Assembly (NCBI RefSeq): GCF_019059575.1
Contig: NW_024883046.1
Span: 79,038-143,037 of the forward strand
DNA length: 64,000 bases
Direction: 5' to 3'
Source of the DNA: Amphibalanus amphitrite
Lineage: Eukaryota > Arthropoda > Thecostraca > Balanomorpha > Balanidae
The notes beneath the pieces are model-generated. The model did no database searches, was not told the DNA's origin, and worked only from the letters and a program-made list of their open reading frames with translations. The stretch's first letter is position 1. Every line of letters begins with the position of its first letter. Below, piece after piece: positions 22,584 through 34,339 of this stretch. A program made the position numbers and the translations under genes.

Positions 22584-25320
22584 ACAGAATATGCAGTTCA
22601 ACAACCTCAACAATCGTTCGGCTGCTCAATCTTTACCAGCTTGTAAATTGTATTCGAGTGTATTATACATTTAAGAGTGATCCACATTCCAATTGCGTGA
22701 CAATTACTGCTCAGAAACCTTCAACTTTCTTGGCTCTTGCTAGCAAAATACTCCCCCCCCCCTCCCCCTCTAACACACACACAGATAAAAAAGCGATCTC
22801 GCTCGACGGTTCGGCGCCCACCGGAAGTTCGGCGATCTCCGCTCAGTTTTGGGCGTCACCGTCCGGCACCATGGGTGTCACGTGCGGCCTTCGGCCGGCT
22901 ACTGACCGGTCGTTGTGACGTTCCGCGCCGTGACGCAGTCACGGTCGGCCCGTGACGTGGCACCCAAGTCGTGATCATGCTGACCAGACGGTCTGCTGTG
23001 CCGGGTTCCCAGAAATGTGAGTGGCGTGAGACGCTGCGCGAATGGATGAAGTTACAGCGTGGGGATCGTGATATAAACGAGCGTCAGTCAGGACTCGGCT
23101 CCTTGGAAAGTGGCTGATAATTCCACGCAAACGGTGACAACTAAATGCAGGTGGAATGTAGTGGTTAGGTATTCGAAATTGATCGTTGCCAGTTTGCATA
23201 GAATTCAATCGGAATGCAAATGCGATCGATACAGTCTTCTGTTCTTCGGCTACGGGGTCTTCTGAACAATAAGTTACCCACGACTAATTAGTCCAACAAC
23301 CTCAATAGCTCACCGTCGACCAGCCTGAATAATTACCGTAAACTGTTGTTGTGTCCGCCTGTAACGGCCGATTGCGCTACGCTCCATTGCCCGTGACGTC
23401 ACAGACCAGGATCCGTGACGTCACCGGGGGCTGGGCCGGGCCGCCGGCTACGGAAGGGACCACGCCCGCCCGCCTCCCACTGCACGGCAGGCCGGTGGCG
23501 GAGGTCAGGGCGGGCCACGACCTCGGCACCGCAGCGCAGCCGGCCCTGTCAGCCGGTAAAATGGAGCTCTAGCCGATCACAAGAGCGTCACGGGGGGCGG
23601 GCCAACGCAGAAGGTCCGGCGATGAATCGGCCGTAAACCGTCGGGCGCATAGGGCGGTCACGCTTCGGGGCCCGACAAGCCGCGATGAGCAGTCCAGATA
23701 CTGCCTGAAGGACGGAATGCGAAATGGAGGCAGGCACAGACGCCCGAATGGGTCTGCGGTTCCATGGTGACGGCGATACGGGAGCTGTAACCGCCGTGAT
23801 TACGAGCCTGGCAGCCAGTACCGGGACGGATTATGAGCTTTATACACGGTATGGTTCGCTGAGAGAGCATATAGAGATGTGTATCACCTGTATTAAGTGA
23901 GAAGGTATGCGGCTGTTAGCGATAATGAGTTGACACGGACCTTGGCCCTCGCATCCTTCTCACGTTGATGTCATGATGATCACGAATCTGAGTCATGAAC
24001 CTCTCGTTTATCTCGCTTCTTATAGTGAGCACGCATGGGATCTAAAAACTCGGCGTTACGTCGCATGCATTTGGTTCGATTCGTAGGGGTGAAATTTATT
24101 TTATGAAGACTTTTTTTTAATAATTTATACCACGATATATGTATATAACCAATTTCGATAGGAAATATCTTGCAGCAATGACCAGTGTCTAAGGTTACGA
24201 AGAAAACGTGAAAGAGGTATCATAACGTTGTACACTTTTGTAGAAATTGGTGGGTCTGAAGTTTTCAGCTAGTTTTCTGATGTTGATTTGAAAATTTCAT
24301 CACTATGCTTGGGACATGAGGCGGAACAATTAAATTGCTCGTGATCAGTTAAATCAAGTTTAGTCGTTTTTTGTTGCGCTAGACAGAAGTAAAATGTTAG
24401 CAATAGCATTGAAGCTCAAACACAAGGCTTTACGAAAAGCCCCAGCTGAACTGGTTCTATAGGTATTCATAATTTATTCTTCAGAACTTTTAGAAAATTA
24501 GAAGGTTCTTCTAAAAATTCTACAAGAGCTCTGAAGGTTCTTGAGTCATCTTCTCATCTGCCCAAAATACTTTAGGTCTAATAAATCTCTAGCGTCTGTC
24601 AACAAAAGCTCACGCAGTCTCTGATGGCGTAGGACTGTACAGTGTACCCTACACCAGCCAGTCCATCTGACAAGACACTGGTTTCTTCTCGCAGCTTCTC
24701 AACCATCAAATATCAAAGTCACCGTCGGCGGCCGGTACAGGGTGGGGATTCCAGAACATGATTCGCTGTCTGAAGGCGGAACCACGCCTGCCGAGCTCCC
24801 CCCCCCCCTCCCCCCCCCCCCCCGCGCGGTCATGGCACCCACACCGTCATCGCGCTGGAGTCATCCGTCAGCGCCGATGGCGTCATCGGCCCGCAGATGG
24901 AGCCGGTGTCCGGGTTTTGTTGTTTAATGATCCAATTAACGATGGCGCGCTGATCGGCGGCGCTGAGACGCCAGTTGGAGGAGACGACGGGAGGTCCTCT
25001 GTTGGTTCAAGGAGAACCCAGGAGGTCCAAAGCTGTTTTGACGAAAAAATCCGGGGAATCCCCATTAGTTTATATTATAAAAAATCAGTGACTACAAAAA
25101 TACAAATTGTATATCAAATACACGAGATACTTCTACCAAGCTGAAACCACATTGGTAATGGTCAGTAATGAATATTTCAAGCTTACATCTGGCCTTTTAT
25201 TGTTAACGTATCCTAGTTTGCGTCGTAAATAATAGCTCAGTTTGTATATTTGGGTGAGGATCAATTATTTATTAGAACTATTACCGAAAACTAACTAGCT
25301 ACCTGACCTAGAGGCTCGAG
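22584..25320. other. no gene recognised; GC-rich, CGTGACG-rich patch
   Basis: 22790-23700 is GC-rich and contains many GTGACG motifs, including two full TGACGTCA sites. A long C-run is at 24798-24823. Open frames have no recognisable domains. Could hold a promoter or non-coding first exon. Confidence 0.4.
23395..23423. promoter_or_regulatory. two CRE palindromes
   Basis: GTGACGTCAC occurs twice, at about 23393-23402 and 23415-23424, in a CpG-rich setting. These match the CREB/ATF consensus TGACGTCA. No attached gene could be identified, so function is conjecture. Confidence 0.4.
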
Positions 25321-25328
25321 TGACTTAA

Positions 25329-26213
25329 CCCTCGCCGGCACAGGCCATTTTGAGTCCTTCGACGGCATAAGGGCGGCGTTGGTACGACCTCCCCCCCTCG
25401 CGTTTGGCCCCTGATGGAGCTAGAGCTTCGCGTAAAAAAACCAACGTGTTGCCCGTCACGAGAGGAAGCCAATGATACCCAATTTTAAGGTCCTAGGTCA
25501 TCGGGTGACCTTCCAGGTCAGGTCAATGACACAAAAATCGGGAATATCGGAACCTGTTAGAAAGTCGTAAAGTGTGGCTGCTATGGGGTTTTCCGGGGTG
25601 CTGATCACGAATATCGTGTTAGTTTTGATCAGAGATGATGTCTTTAAGCATTTAGACCAGATCGGGTCAGGTCAGGTAAGGTCAACCGGTAGGGGTCGTG
25701 ACGGGTATTCGTAATACGTGTCAACCGCCTCTGACAGCTTCGTAACATGTTACGAAGGCACCAAAACTACTTCGGAAATGTTCAAATGGTTGCTAAATTC
25801 GAAATCAGCTCCAAAAACTAGTCTAGAAACATGTAAAACTCGAAAAAGTGAACCGAGGTCACCAAAGGTCACTGACCTGACCTGATCTTCAGGTGACCTT
25901 GACACCCACCCTAATGCATGGCAGCAACATCCAATCACATGTTTGAACGTTTGAAACCACGAAAAGCTTTCAAAACGCGCGGCTAATGCGAACCGACATA
26001 CGCCGAATCGCGATTCCGGCCAAACATGGTCTCGGAAAAGAGGTCACAGGGCAAAGGTCAATTGGGTCAGGGTCATGAAATTTTTAGGATAGGTGTGAAA
26101 TCAAAAATTGCGAAGGTACTAAAAGTTTCGTCGCGATCGGTCGCTTTTTACGCGAGTTATTTGCGAAAAACCTTAGGGGGGTTGCATCACCCCCCCCCCC
26201 TGTGCCGGTGATG
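25329..26213 (-). mobile_element. TTAA element, CCCTCGCCGGCACAGG type
   Basis: 885 bp. Left TTAA at 25325-25328; the right boundary is a decayed TTAG at 26214-26217. Ends CCCTCGCCGGCACAGG and CCTGTGCCGGTGATGG. The body is an inverted relative of 50565-51434 and of the outer parts of 7895-10926 (shared ACTTTACGACTTTCTAACAG and CGGTTGACAC stretches). Confidence 0.8.
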
Positions 26214-26439
26214 GTTAGACTATTTTTTACAATATGTGCAGAATTGATGCTTGATGGGATACGCTAAAACCACGGGCGTAGGAACGTCATGAAAAGTGGG
26301 TGGGCCACCCTGTCAAGGGGCCTCCTTTTCCAGGGACCTCCTATTGTCAGGGGCCTCCAACTTTTGCCTCGTCCTGCTGGCTGCTTTCAAGTATGACCTC
26401 CAAATTTGGCACGCAGACGCCCATCTTTCGTACGGAGGA

Positions 26440-27100
26440 GCCGCTGTGGTTCTTAGAGACGGCATGGTGCTCCCAGACGCAGATGGGGCTCTCGGAGTCG
26501 ACAGTGTGGGACCTTCAGTCGCTGATGGGTGCCCGCCAGATGTGGACCCTCGGAGACGCCAGTATGGGGCCCCCAGAGATGCCGGTATGTGGCCCTTAGA
26601 GACACCGGTGTGGAACCCTCAGATACTTCAGTATATGAAGCCCTTACAATTGCTGGTGTTGAGCTATGAATGCGCTGGTTTAAATCCCTCAGAGGCCGGT
26701 ACATGGACATTAGAGCTCAGTGAGAGCTTGTGTGGTGCCTTCAGTGGCCTTGTGGAGCCGTTAGACATCAACATGGTGCTCTCAGGAGCCGGTGAGTCCT
26801 CAGAGTCACCGGTGCAGTGTGGGGCCTTCAGAGCTCCGAGATACTGGTGTGGGGCCCTCAGAGGTGTCGGTGTGGGTCCTTCAGATGTACCTTTAGAGCC
26901 TTGAGATGCCCAGGTGTGGTGGCCCACAGAGGCGCCGGTGTGGGGCCCCCAGAGCCACCGATATAGGGCCCTAAGAGACACTAGTATGACCCTCAAAGGC
27001 GCCGCTGTGTGGCGCTCATAAACACTGGTGTGGAGCCGTTAGAGGCCGGAAAGGGCCCTTAGATGCCTACAAGGAGCCTTCAGAAGCCGGCGTGGCACCC
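26440..27100. repeat. degenerate repeat of GCCGGTGTGGGGCCCTCAGA type
   Basis: Irregular units of about 25-35 bp inside the hAT-like element, each with a (C/G)CCGGTGTGG part and a CCCTCAGAG part. Confidence 0.75.
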
Positions 27101-27224
27101 TTATGGGGATAAGCGTATCTACTTAGGAGCCCTTGAGGTGCTCTCATGAGCTCTGTGGGGCCCTACCGAGCCGAAATATGGCCACGGCCAGTTGCCGCCG
27201 CATGGCTCTTCGGACTACATTCTC

Positions 27225-28580
27225 AGGGGCCTCGTCTGCCTAGTTTGAATAGAAGGGCCTCTCAGACCATCAGTCTCATGGGCCTCCTCTGGCTAGTATA
27301 AATAGAAGGGCCTGTTAGACCATCAATCCTAGGGGCCACCTCGTTAGTATTAATAGAAGAGCCTCTCAGACCATTAATCTCAGGGGGGCTCCTGTGGACA
27401 GTACAATAAAATAAAAGGGCCTCTCAGCAGGCGCGGATACAAGGGGGGGGCCATGGGGGCCATGGCCCCCCCCCCTTGGCCGATTTTTTTCAAAAATAAA
27501 ATAAAAAGTTAAAAAGTTAAAAGGCTGAAAAGGGGGCCTCCTGAAAATAAAGTGGCCGAAATCCGATGAGTTTTTTTTTTAACCTACCCACTTAGTTATT
27601 TCTTAGAAGACTAGCTGAGAAGACTTCTTTGTTAGAAGATTGGTAAAGCTTTTCATAACTTGGAGGTCTCTTATACTCACAGAGATGACCACTTTTACAG
27701 GGCCTCCTAACCTGCACAGAGGGCCTCCAAGCCTGCACAGATGTTGAGATGTTGCCTGAACAGCTAGATAAGCTCAATAGACGCAGTTTTTTTTTTGGGG
27801 GGGGGGCCCAACAAGTGGGAAGATGGGGCCTCCAACAGGTGGGATTATGGGGGGGGCCTCCTGGTTTCTAATGGCCCCTCCCTTGGAGATTTTCTGGATC
27901 CGCCCCTGCCTCTCAGACCATCAGTCTCGGGGGCCTCCCTAGAAAAGTGTAAATGTGGATAGAGGGCCCCTTCAGATTCATTAGGAGTGGACCTCTCTGA
28001 CTATCAGTCTCAGGGGCCTCTTGTGACCAGTATGAATATAAGAGCCTCTCAGACCATCGGTCTCAGGGGCCTCTTCTGACTAGTGTGGATAGAGGGCCCT
28101 CCCAGACCACCGGTTTCAGGGGCCTCCAGTGGCCAGTTATATGAACAGAAGGGCCTCACAGCCATCAGCCTCGGGGGCCTCTTCTGACTGGTGTGAATAT
28201 AAAGGGCTCTCATACCATCAGTCTCAGGGGCCTCCGCTGCCTAGTGTGAATATAAGGGCTTCCCAGGCCATCAGTCTCAGGGGACTCTTCTGACTATTGA
28301 GGATACAGGGGCCTCCTCTGACTAGTGAGAGTAGGGGGCCTCGGCTAGACCGCCAGTGTCAGGGGCCTATTCTGACTAGTGTGGATGGAGGCGCCTCCCA
28401 GACCACCAGTCTCAGACCTCTGACTAGTGTGGATAGAGGGGCCTCCCAGACCGCCAGTGTCAGGGGCCTCCCCAGACCAGTGTGGATATTGGGGCCTCCT
28501 CAGATCCACTAGGGCCTCTCAGGCCATCAGTCTCAGGGGCTTCGACTGACAAGTATGAACAGAGGGCCTCCTTGGATCCA
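27225..28580. repeat. about 52-bp minisatellite, CAGACCATCAGTCTCAGGGG
   Basis: Units contain CAGACCATCAGTCTCAGGGG, then CCTCCTCTGACTAGTGTG, then AATAGAGGGCCTCT. About 20 degenerate units, split by the nested element at 27428-27908. Confidence 0.85.
27428..27908. mobile_element. nested 481-bp hAT element
   Basis: Ends CAGGCGCGGATAC and, complemented, CAGGGGCGGATCC, flanked by a perfect 8-bp duplication CCTCTCAG (27420-27427, 27909-27916) that comes from the minisatellite unit it landed in. Non-coding. Confidence 0.88.
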
Positions 28581-28895
28581 TCACGGCCCCTTGGAGTCCG
28601 TGCGTGGGGATTCGTGGAACTTATTTTTACCAAGTTTGTTTATTCTGGAAGGTGACGACGTCCTCTCAAATCGAGACGAGGGGCCTCGAGTAAAAAGTGG
28701 GTGGGCCAAAACACATGGTTGCCCCCCCCCCCCCCACCTCGAAAAGTAGGTGGGCACTTGCCCACCTGGCCCCCCTTGTTCCTACGCCTATGGCTAAAAC
28801 GATAGCGCTTACGCACGGTATGACTATGTAAGTACATAATTGTATAGATGATATTCTCGAAATCATGGAGAATGGGATGCAACCCCCCTAAGGTT

Positions 28896-28932
28896 GATGG
28901 CCTCTTACCTTAGAACCCCGTAAGAGGCCATC
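28896..28932. repeat. 13-bp perfect hairpin
   Basis: GATGGCCTCTTAC (28896-28908), an 11-base loop, then GTAAGAGGCCATC (28920-28932). Confidence 0.85.
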
Positions 28933-28934
28933 AC

Positions 28935-29580
28935 CCCGTCGCGTGTAGGAGGCTTCCGCAGAAGACGGTCACTATAATTTGGCTAGCAATGTTGATCTAG
29001 AATTAGATCATTATCACTTTATATAATATGAAGCAAAACTCCTACGCCCTATCAAATGCTGAATAAACAACCTCAAACAAACGAATGTGTCACGCTGCAA
29101 CCATTTATAGAGAAATGTTCGAGGCAGATCGTCGTATATTTGTAACCGCACGCACCGACGCTTACACCACAACCCGGCTTGATTATTTCATGGAGTAGTG
29201 TAAACAAACACCAAAGTTATGTGATTTCTGGAAAGTTTGTGAGTTAACGACATTCATGGGCCATTACAGTTCACTGCTACAATTCTACATTTTTTAACTT
29301 AAACATTCACATGACATAGTTACATACACATACAGTTTGCACATTCAAAATTATCGTCATACCATGTATTACCCTGACACATTAGATTGCTTAGGTACTG
29401 TTTATCAATGGACTCCGAAGGCAAGCTTCAACATTTCAGGAGTTCTTCATTCAATAAAACTAGCGTAAAGTACGAAAGCTGACAAGCATATTCTTATTGT
29501 TACACAAAATATTGAACTTTCGCATCATATTTGTATCGAAAAAGTGATTCTTTGAAACGAGGCGTGTATAGCAAAGCCAT
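28935..29580. other. intergenic, no gene recognised
   Basis: AT-rich sequence upstream of Gly/Tyr copy 3. No element ends or exons identified. Confidence 0.4.
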
Positions 29581-29630
29581 GTGGTCAAGCGTAACACGTC
29601 AGCGTCCAACCGAGCACCCTAAGGCGGAAG

Positions 29631-29667
29631 CCAAGGTCGGACATACAGGCCAGGCCGCGTATAAAAG
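29631..29667 (+). promoter_or_regulatory. core promoter of Gly/Tyr copy 3
   Basis: CCAAGGTCG (29631-29639, perfect YCAAGGYCR) lies 20 bp before TATAAAAG (29660-29667). The probable start region TCACACACTCACTG follows about 28 bp later and is conserved in copies 1-4. Confidence 0.78.
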
Positions 29668-29742
29668 CGCCGGACGGCGGGTGGATATCACACACTCACT
29701 GATCTACTCTCCCAGCAGTCGGAGGACCTACAAGCCGCAGAG

Positions 29743-30294
29743 ATGAACGCCAAGCTTGCGGTAAGTTTTGCACATGTTTCTTTCGCTAACGTTTAAAACA
29801 TAATGCCCTTCAGTTTCTATCACTTACCTGAAGAAGTCCAACAATGACTGAATGTTTGTTTTACTTTTAACATCCAGTCAAATAATGAATTGTATGCCAG
29901 TGTTATTGATGCGTTTTATTTTCTTTCTTCTCCGCAGCTGCTGTGTCTGGCTGCCCTGGTGGCTGTTGTCTCTGCTAGCGGACACGGATACGGATACGGA
30001 TACTCCGGATACCGCTCCACCCCTGCCCACTACGGCGGATACCGTCGTGCCGGATACGGCTACGGCGGCTACAGCAGCTACGGCAGCTACGCCCCCCGTA
30101 GCTACGGCTACCACGGCCGCCACCGCCGCTCTCTGGGCTACAACTCCTACGGATACGGATACGCTCCCCGCAGCTACGGATACGGACACACCGGATACGG
30201 ATACGCTCCCCGTAGCTACGGATACGCCTCCCGCTCGTACGGATACGCTCCCCGTTCCTACGGATACGGATACCGCTCTGCTTACTACCATTAA
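29743..30294 (+). CDS. Gly/Tyr-rich secreted structural protein, copy 3
   Basis: Exon 1 is 29743-29760 (MNAKLA then GTAAGT) and exon 2 is 29938-30294 (CTCCGCAG acceptor to TAA), giving 124 residues. Signal peptide 1-19 (MNAKLALLCLAALVAVVSA), then Gly-Tyr-rich repeats with APRSYGYG units and the RHRRS site at 67-71. It differs from copy 1 at few sites (STPAHYGG, GYSSYGSY, C-terminal RSAYYH). High Tyr and Arg, no Cys in the mature part. The promoter is intact and AATAAA follows at 30350, so this is a full, apparently active gene. Secreted matrix or cuticle role is inferred. Confidence 0.9.
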
Positions 30295-30349
30295 GTGTGC
30301 CTTTTCATCATGAATGAGTGTCTTTGTCATTTTGATTCCTCTCTCGCTC

Positions 30350-30355
30350 AATAAA
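30350..30355 (+). terminator. polyadenylation signal, Gly/Tyr copy 3
   Basis: AATAAA in the conserved CTCTCGCTCAATAAA block 56 bases after the stop. Confidence 0.8.
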
Positions 30356-30492
30356 TCATTTTCAATGTCTTCTGTGGGTTCCAAGAAAGGCATGAAGTAA
30401 GTCGATCAGTATCGTGGATGTCACCTGAACGTCGGAGCATTGACACACAAAACACAGATGCATAGGTATCCTCATATTTGTTTGCTCTCCAC

Positions 30493-30923
30493 CAGTGTTC
30501 GCCATGGACCGGGTCAGCTCAATGGGCCATGGGCTGGGCTGGGCTGCGGGCTGGGCTGGGCCCTCAAATATGAAGTATCGATGGGCTGTGGATGGGCTGG
30601 GCCGAGAACTGTAAAGTTGAGTCAGGGGTTCGCAACTGTGACAAAAACTATAACTATATAGCTTATTACTGTGCAAGACTAAAAAACGAGTTAATAAAGC
30701 ATGCATGCGATGTGCATTGTGCATGCTGCTCGCAAAAGATTGTTTCTTTGCTACTTCGGGTACCAATGTGGTGTCACTAATTTTTAAACCATTCATTTTT
30801 GATGGGCTGGGCCGGGCTGGGCTTTGACGCTTTTACCGTGGCTGGGCTCGGGGTGGGCCGGGCTGTGAACCCATGGGCCTGGGCTGGGCTGGACTGGGAT
30901 TTTACGGCCCGTGGCGAACACTG
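30493..30923. mobile_element. 431-bp hAT-like MITE with GGGCTGGGCTGG interior
   Basis: Ends CAGTGTTCGCCATGG and, complemented, CAGTGTTCGCCACGG. Flanks CTCTCCAC (30485-30492) and CTCACCAC (30924-30931) match at 7 of 8 positions, an aged 8-bp duplication. Subterminal GGGCTGGGCTGGG repeats form on both sides. It lies 140 bp past the poly(A) signal of copy 3. Confidence 0.85.
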
Positions 30924-30931
30924 CTCACCAC

Positions 30932-31317
30932 CATAAGCAGCTGATGAAAGGACAACCAGTGTCTCCATGTCACCTGGCCAATGAGTGCTGTTCACTTATA
31001 ATGGAGGTGTCACAAAAGTAGTTCTGGCTCTGTTAGTTGACGAGACAAGTGCCGATATGTCAATTAAGATTTCGCCAGAGAAATATGCAGCCCCATGAAG
31101 GCTAACATGGGGCCATCGGAGGCCAATGTGGGCACCTTAGAGGTCGACCTGATGCCTTCTCAGTTGGGCCCTGTCAAATGGAGCGTGAAGCCCGTGCAAG
31201 CCAGTATGAGACACCCAGAGGCCCTTGTATGTGAGAACGTAGAACTCGATGCAGCTATGTTAAGGGTATGCTTCGGGCCTATATCAGGTCGATTGGGGTA
31301 TTGAATAGCAAAGACCT
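30932..31317. other. no gene recognised
   Basis: Includes GGGGCC/AGAGGCC-like stretches (31090-31230) that resemble the hAT minisatellite composition. No exon identified. Confidence 0.35.
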
Positions 31318-31321
31318 ATAA

Positions 31322-32359
31322 CCCTCGCCGGCCTAGGGGGGGGGGGTGCAGCCCCCCCCCCCTAGGTTTTTTCGCGATAGCTCCGAACACGCTAGTGATA
31401 GAGAGCTGACACTTGGCATACCTGATTTTTCATTCAAGCCGGATCTTTTGACACCAACCGAATTTTCGGGTCAGGTCAGGTCACTGACCTATGACGTCAT
31501 AAGTGAACCTCTGTACGGTCTTCAGATGTCGCAACTTCGCAACGCCCTCACTGCCAGAGGAGCTTTCGCAGGGAAATGAAACTTGCAGGATTTAGTATCC
31601 ATTAGTCTCATAACTTGTATATCTCGGATTTTTCCTAGAGGTCATATGAGGTCAGGTCATTTTCGTGACCTCACCATTATAAGTCAATGGGAAAAATGAA
31701 AACTGCTATTCTGGCGCCGGGAACGATCTTCAACTATCTCAAGCACACAGAATCGTGATTTGATGCACTCCTTACAAGGTAAGATGCGTCACTTTTGCAA
31801 TGTTGACCTTGCGTGACGTCATTTATGACGTCATCAAGGGCATATTAGTTTTTCGTCAATAACTCTTGATCAAATTGAGCTAGCGAGTCGGGGAAGCCAC
31901 CAATGGACTCAGGAAGACCTGCCGAATCGAATGATATGCGACATGACCTATAACATATATTCCGTTTTTTTGGAAATTCTCAAAATTTTGGATTTTATTA
32001 GCTATTTTCCCAAAAAATATAGTTTTTTGAATTTATAGGGGTGAAAGACGCATTTTATGGAAAATCCGAGACAGCCATTTTAAAGAACTCGTTTAGCTGC
32101 GTTTTTTCATGTCCTTAATTTGCAATTTGCTTTAAACCCTGATTTTTGGCGATTTTTTAAACATTTGCCACTTTTTGACTGAAAACGCAATGCAGTTACA
32201 TCACTGGAAAAAAAAATCTTAAAATTACACAGGAGACGTCAAATTGATGGGGGAGAAGGTATGCCAAGTTTCAAGTTGATAGCGTAAGCGGTTCATGAGT
32301 TATTCAAGAAAAACGGAGGGGGTCGGATCCGACCCCCCCCCCCCCCCGGCGGTCGCGGG
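31322..32359. mobile_element. composite of two TTAA-element halves
   Basis: The left end CCCTCGCCGGCC follows a decayed TTAA (ATAA, 31318-31321); the right end is GGCGGTCGCGGG at 32348-32359. Both ends have the hairpin plus CGCGA(T/A)A-type motif that normally marks only one end, so the unit looks like two elements joined, perhaps by deletion near 31950. Hairpin cores are G-run/TGCA/C-run on the left and GGTCGGATCCGACC on the right. Confidence 0.6.
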
Positions 32360-32363
32360 TAAA

Positions 32364-33371
32364 CCGCGCACTGACGGGGGTCTGCGTCAACTTAAAACCG
32401 ACGGGGGGCGGATGACCGCCCCCCCCCCTGAGATCTCGAGAACGAAGCAAGATAGCGACAAGCGGTAAACGGCATGGGGTACACACGGACAAGGTCTACA
32501 ATTTTTACAAAGGTCATTCTCAGGTCAGGTCAAAGATGGCGTCACAGGGGTAAAAAGTCAAAATGGCGGCGCTAGATAAGGAAAGAGTTTTTCTCGAAAA
32601 ACTTTCGGACATAGGCAAGATAGGAACAAGCTAAGGGCATCATCGTGATCCTCTCGTCGATCCGCATCAAATGCTATATATGTTGACCTCGAAAGGTCAA
32701 GGTCAAAGGTTGATCTCAAGTAACGTGACATCGAGGTTATCATGCATATCATTCGATGCACCTTGACGAGCTGAACACAATGAGACCATCCGCGCGTCTG
32801 TATCTTGTTCCTGTACGGAGTTATTGGCAAAAAAACTTTGGTGACCTTTGATGACGTCACATAACCTTACAGCTGCCCAACAGCAAAAACAGACCTCAAG
32901 GTAGTGAAGGTTGATCGTATATGAAGTCATGTATGGTTTATGGGGCCATTCCGACCCGTTTTAGTGGTAAAAACAGGGAGTTGATTTTTCCCCCATTGAC
33001 TTGCATATAATGGAGAGATCGAGAAATTGACCTGACCTTAGGTCATCGATATCAAAATTCCGAGACACACAAATTGTAGCTACTAATCACCTTATGACAT
33101 CCTGCGACTTTCAAAGGCCTCCAACATCTACTGTAGCTCTGGCACGGTGACATAGTTGCAAAAAAGTGACTTGAGGTTGGGTCATTCGAAGTGACCTGGT
33201 GACCTGCCCTTCAAAGTTAGGAGGTTTAAACTTGCACACCATGTGTAAAATTGATGAGAGAATAGTCGTAACAAATTTCGCGGAGCTACGCGTCGCAGTT
33301 TTTCCGCTATCTACGAAAAATCTCAGGGGGCGGATATCCGCTCCCCCCCCCCCCCCCCGTCGGTGCGCGGG
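32364..33371 (-). mobile_element. TTAA element, CACCGACGG subfamily, older inverted copy
   Basis: 1008 bp, aligned by eye along its whole length with 41292-42290 and, inverted, with 6885-7890. The flanking sites have decayed to TAAA (32360-32363) and CTAA (33372-33375). The AGGTCACGTGACCT palindrome has decayed here, so this is an older copy. Confidence 0.85.
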
Positions 33372-34041
33372 CTAACACGCGCAGTGGAAGGGGGGGGGGC
33401 GGATGTCGCCCACCCCTCCTGTTTTTCGCTAATAACTCGCGCCGCAAGCAAATATTGAAGTGAAATTTGGGCTACCTGTCCAGAATTGAATTGCGGATCT
33501 TCTCGTGCAGGAAATAAGGAAATCGGTTCACAACTTTTCTAGTAATAGCGGTGTAAAGCCAAACACAGGCCGGCGCCAGCCGTTGCGCGCCGCCTGAATT
33601 GTAGACTGTGCCGGGGTGGGACGGTCCCGTCTTTACATCGCGCTGCTTACCGCTGATTACATTGGATGCGCGTCAATGTTTGTAAGAAGACTAAGAAATG
33701 TACAGGCAATCTTATGGTTAAATAATTTTGAAAATCGGTCGGTAAAAGTTTGAGTTATGAGTGTGTAAACACAAAATTGTGATTGCCGCGTTTCCCGCGT
33801 CGGCCGATCCCGCTTCAGCCGGTGACATCTTACCCTTAGCAGGCTTCTAACTGCCAAATTGATTGTTGGATTAACTAGAAATTCACCATACATACTCACA
33901 AACGTACGTTCTTTCGTTTAAAGAAAGAAAAAAGGAAATCGCCGGTAACTTTTTGAGTTATCGGCGTGTAAACACAAAAAAGTCGCTCAAACGGCAGATT
34001 TGACCACATTTGACCTCATTTGACCTTGAAGATATTCCGAG

Positions 34042-34201
34042 CATAGGCGGCGGAATAGGGAGGGCACCGGGGCACCGGACCCCCCTTTGATTTTGGCATT
34101 TAACAATAGCCCTATGGGCGTTGCATGGAAAGAATGGGACTAAAGTCCAAAAGTCGGCAGTGCCCCCCCCCCCCTTAATTGAAGGTGTTCCGCCGCTACT
34201 G
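34042..34201. mobile_element. 160-bp hAT-like MITE
   Basis: Ends CATAGGCGGCGGAAT and, complemented, CAGTAGCGGCGGAAC. Absent from the intact copy at 38263-39121, which proves it is an insertion. The flanking duplication is only partly preserved (CCGAG on both sides). Confidence 0.75.
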
Positions 34202-34339
34202 TGACCGAGGGTCATGAAATTTGCACACAACAGAGTTCCCCAGTGCCCCCACCTACCCTCCAAATTTCGTCTTTCTAGCTCCAGTGGGAGCTGAGATCTT
34301 AGGGGGGCGGCATCCGCCCCCCCCCTTCCACTGGGCGTA

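Larger units (their letters stand above)
26271..28792. mobile_element. 2.5-kb hAT-like element with 8-bp duplication
   Basis: Ends CACGGGCGTAGGAAC and, complemented, CATAGGCGTAGGAAC, each flanked by the perfect 8-bp duplication GCTAAAAC (26263-26270 and 28793-28800). CA-starting ends and 8-bp duplications define the hAT superfamily. The interior is degenerate tandem repeat and a nested hAT element; the 202-codon open frame at 26296-26904 is translated repeat, not a transposase. Non-autonomous. Confidence 0.9.

Noticed and set aside
26296..26904. 202-codon frame inside the hAT-like element
   Set aside because: Translated degenerate tandem repeat with no transposase motif (no DDE/RW or BED pattern).
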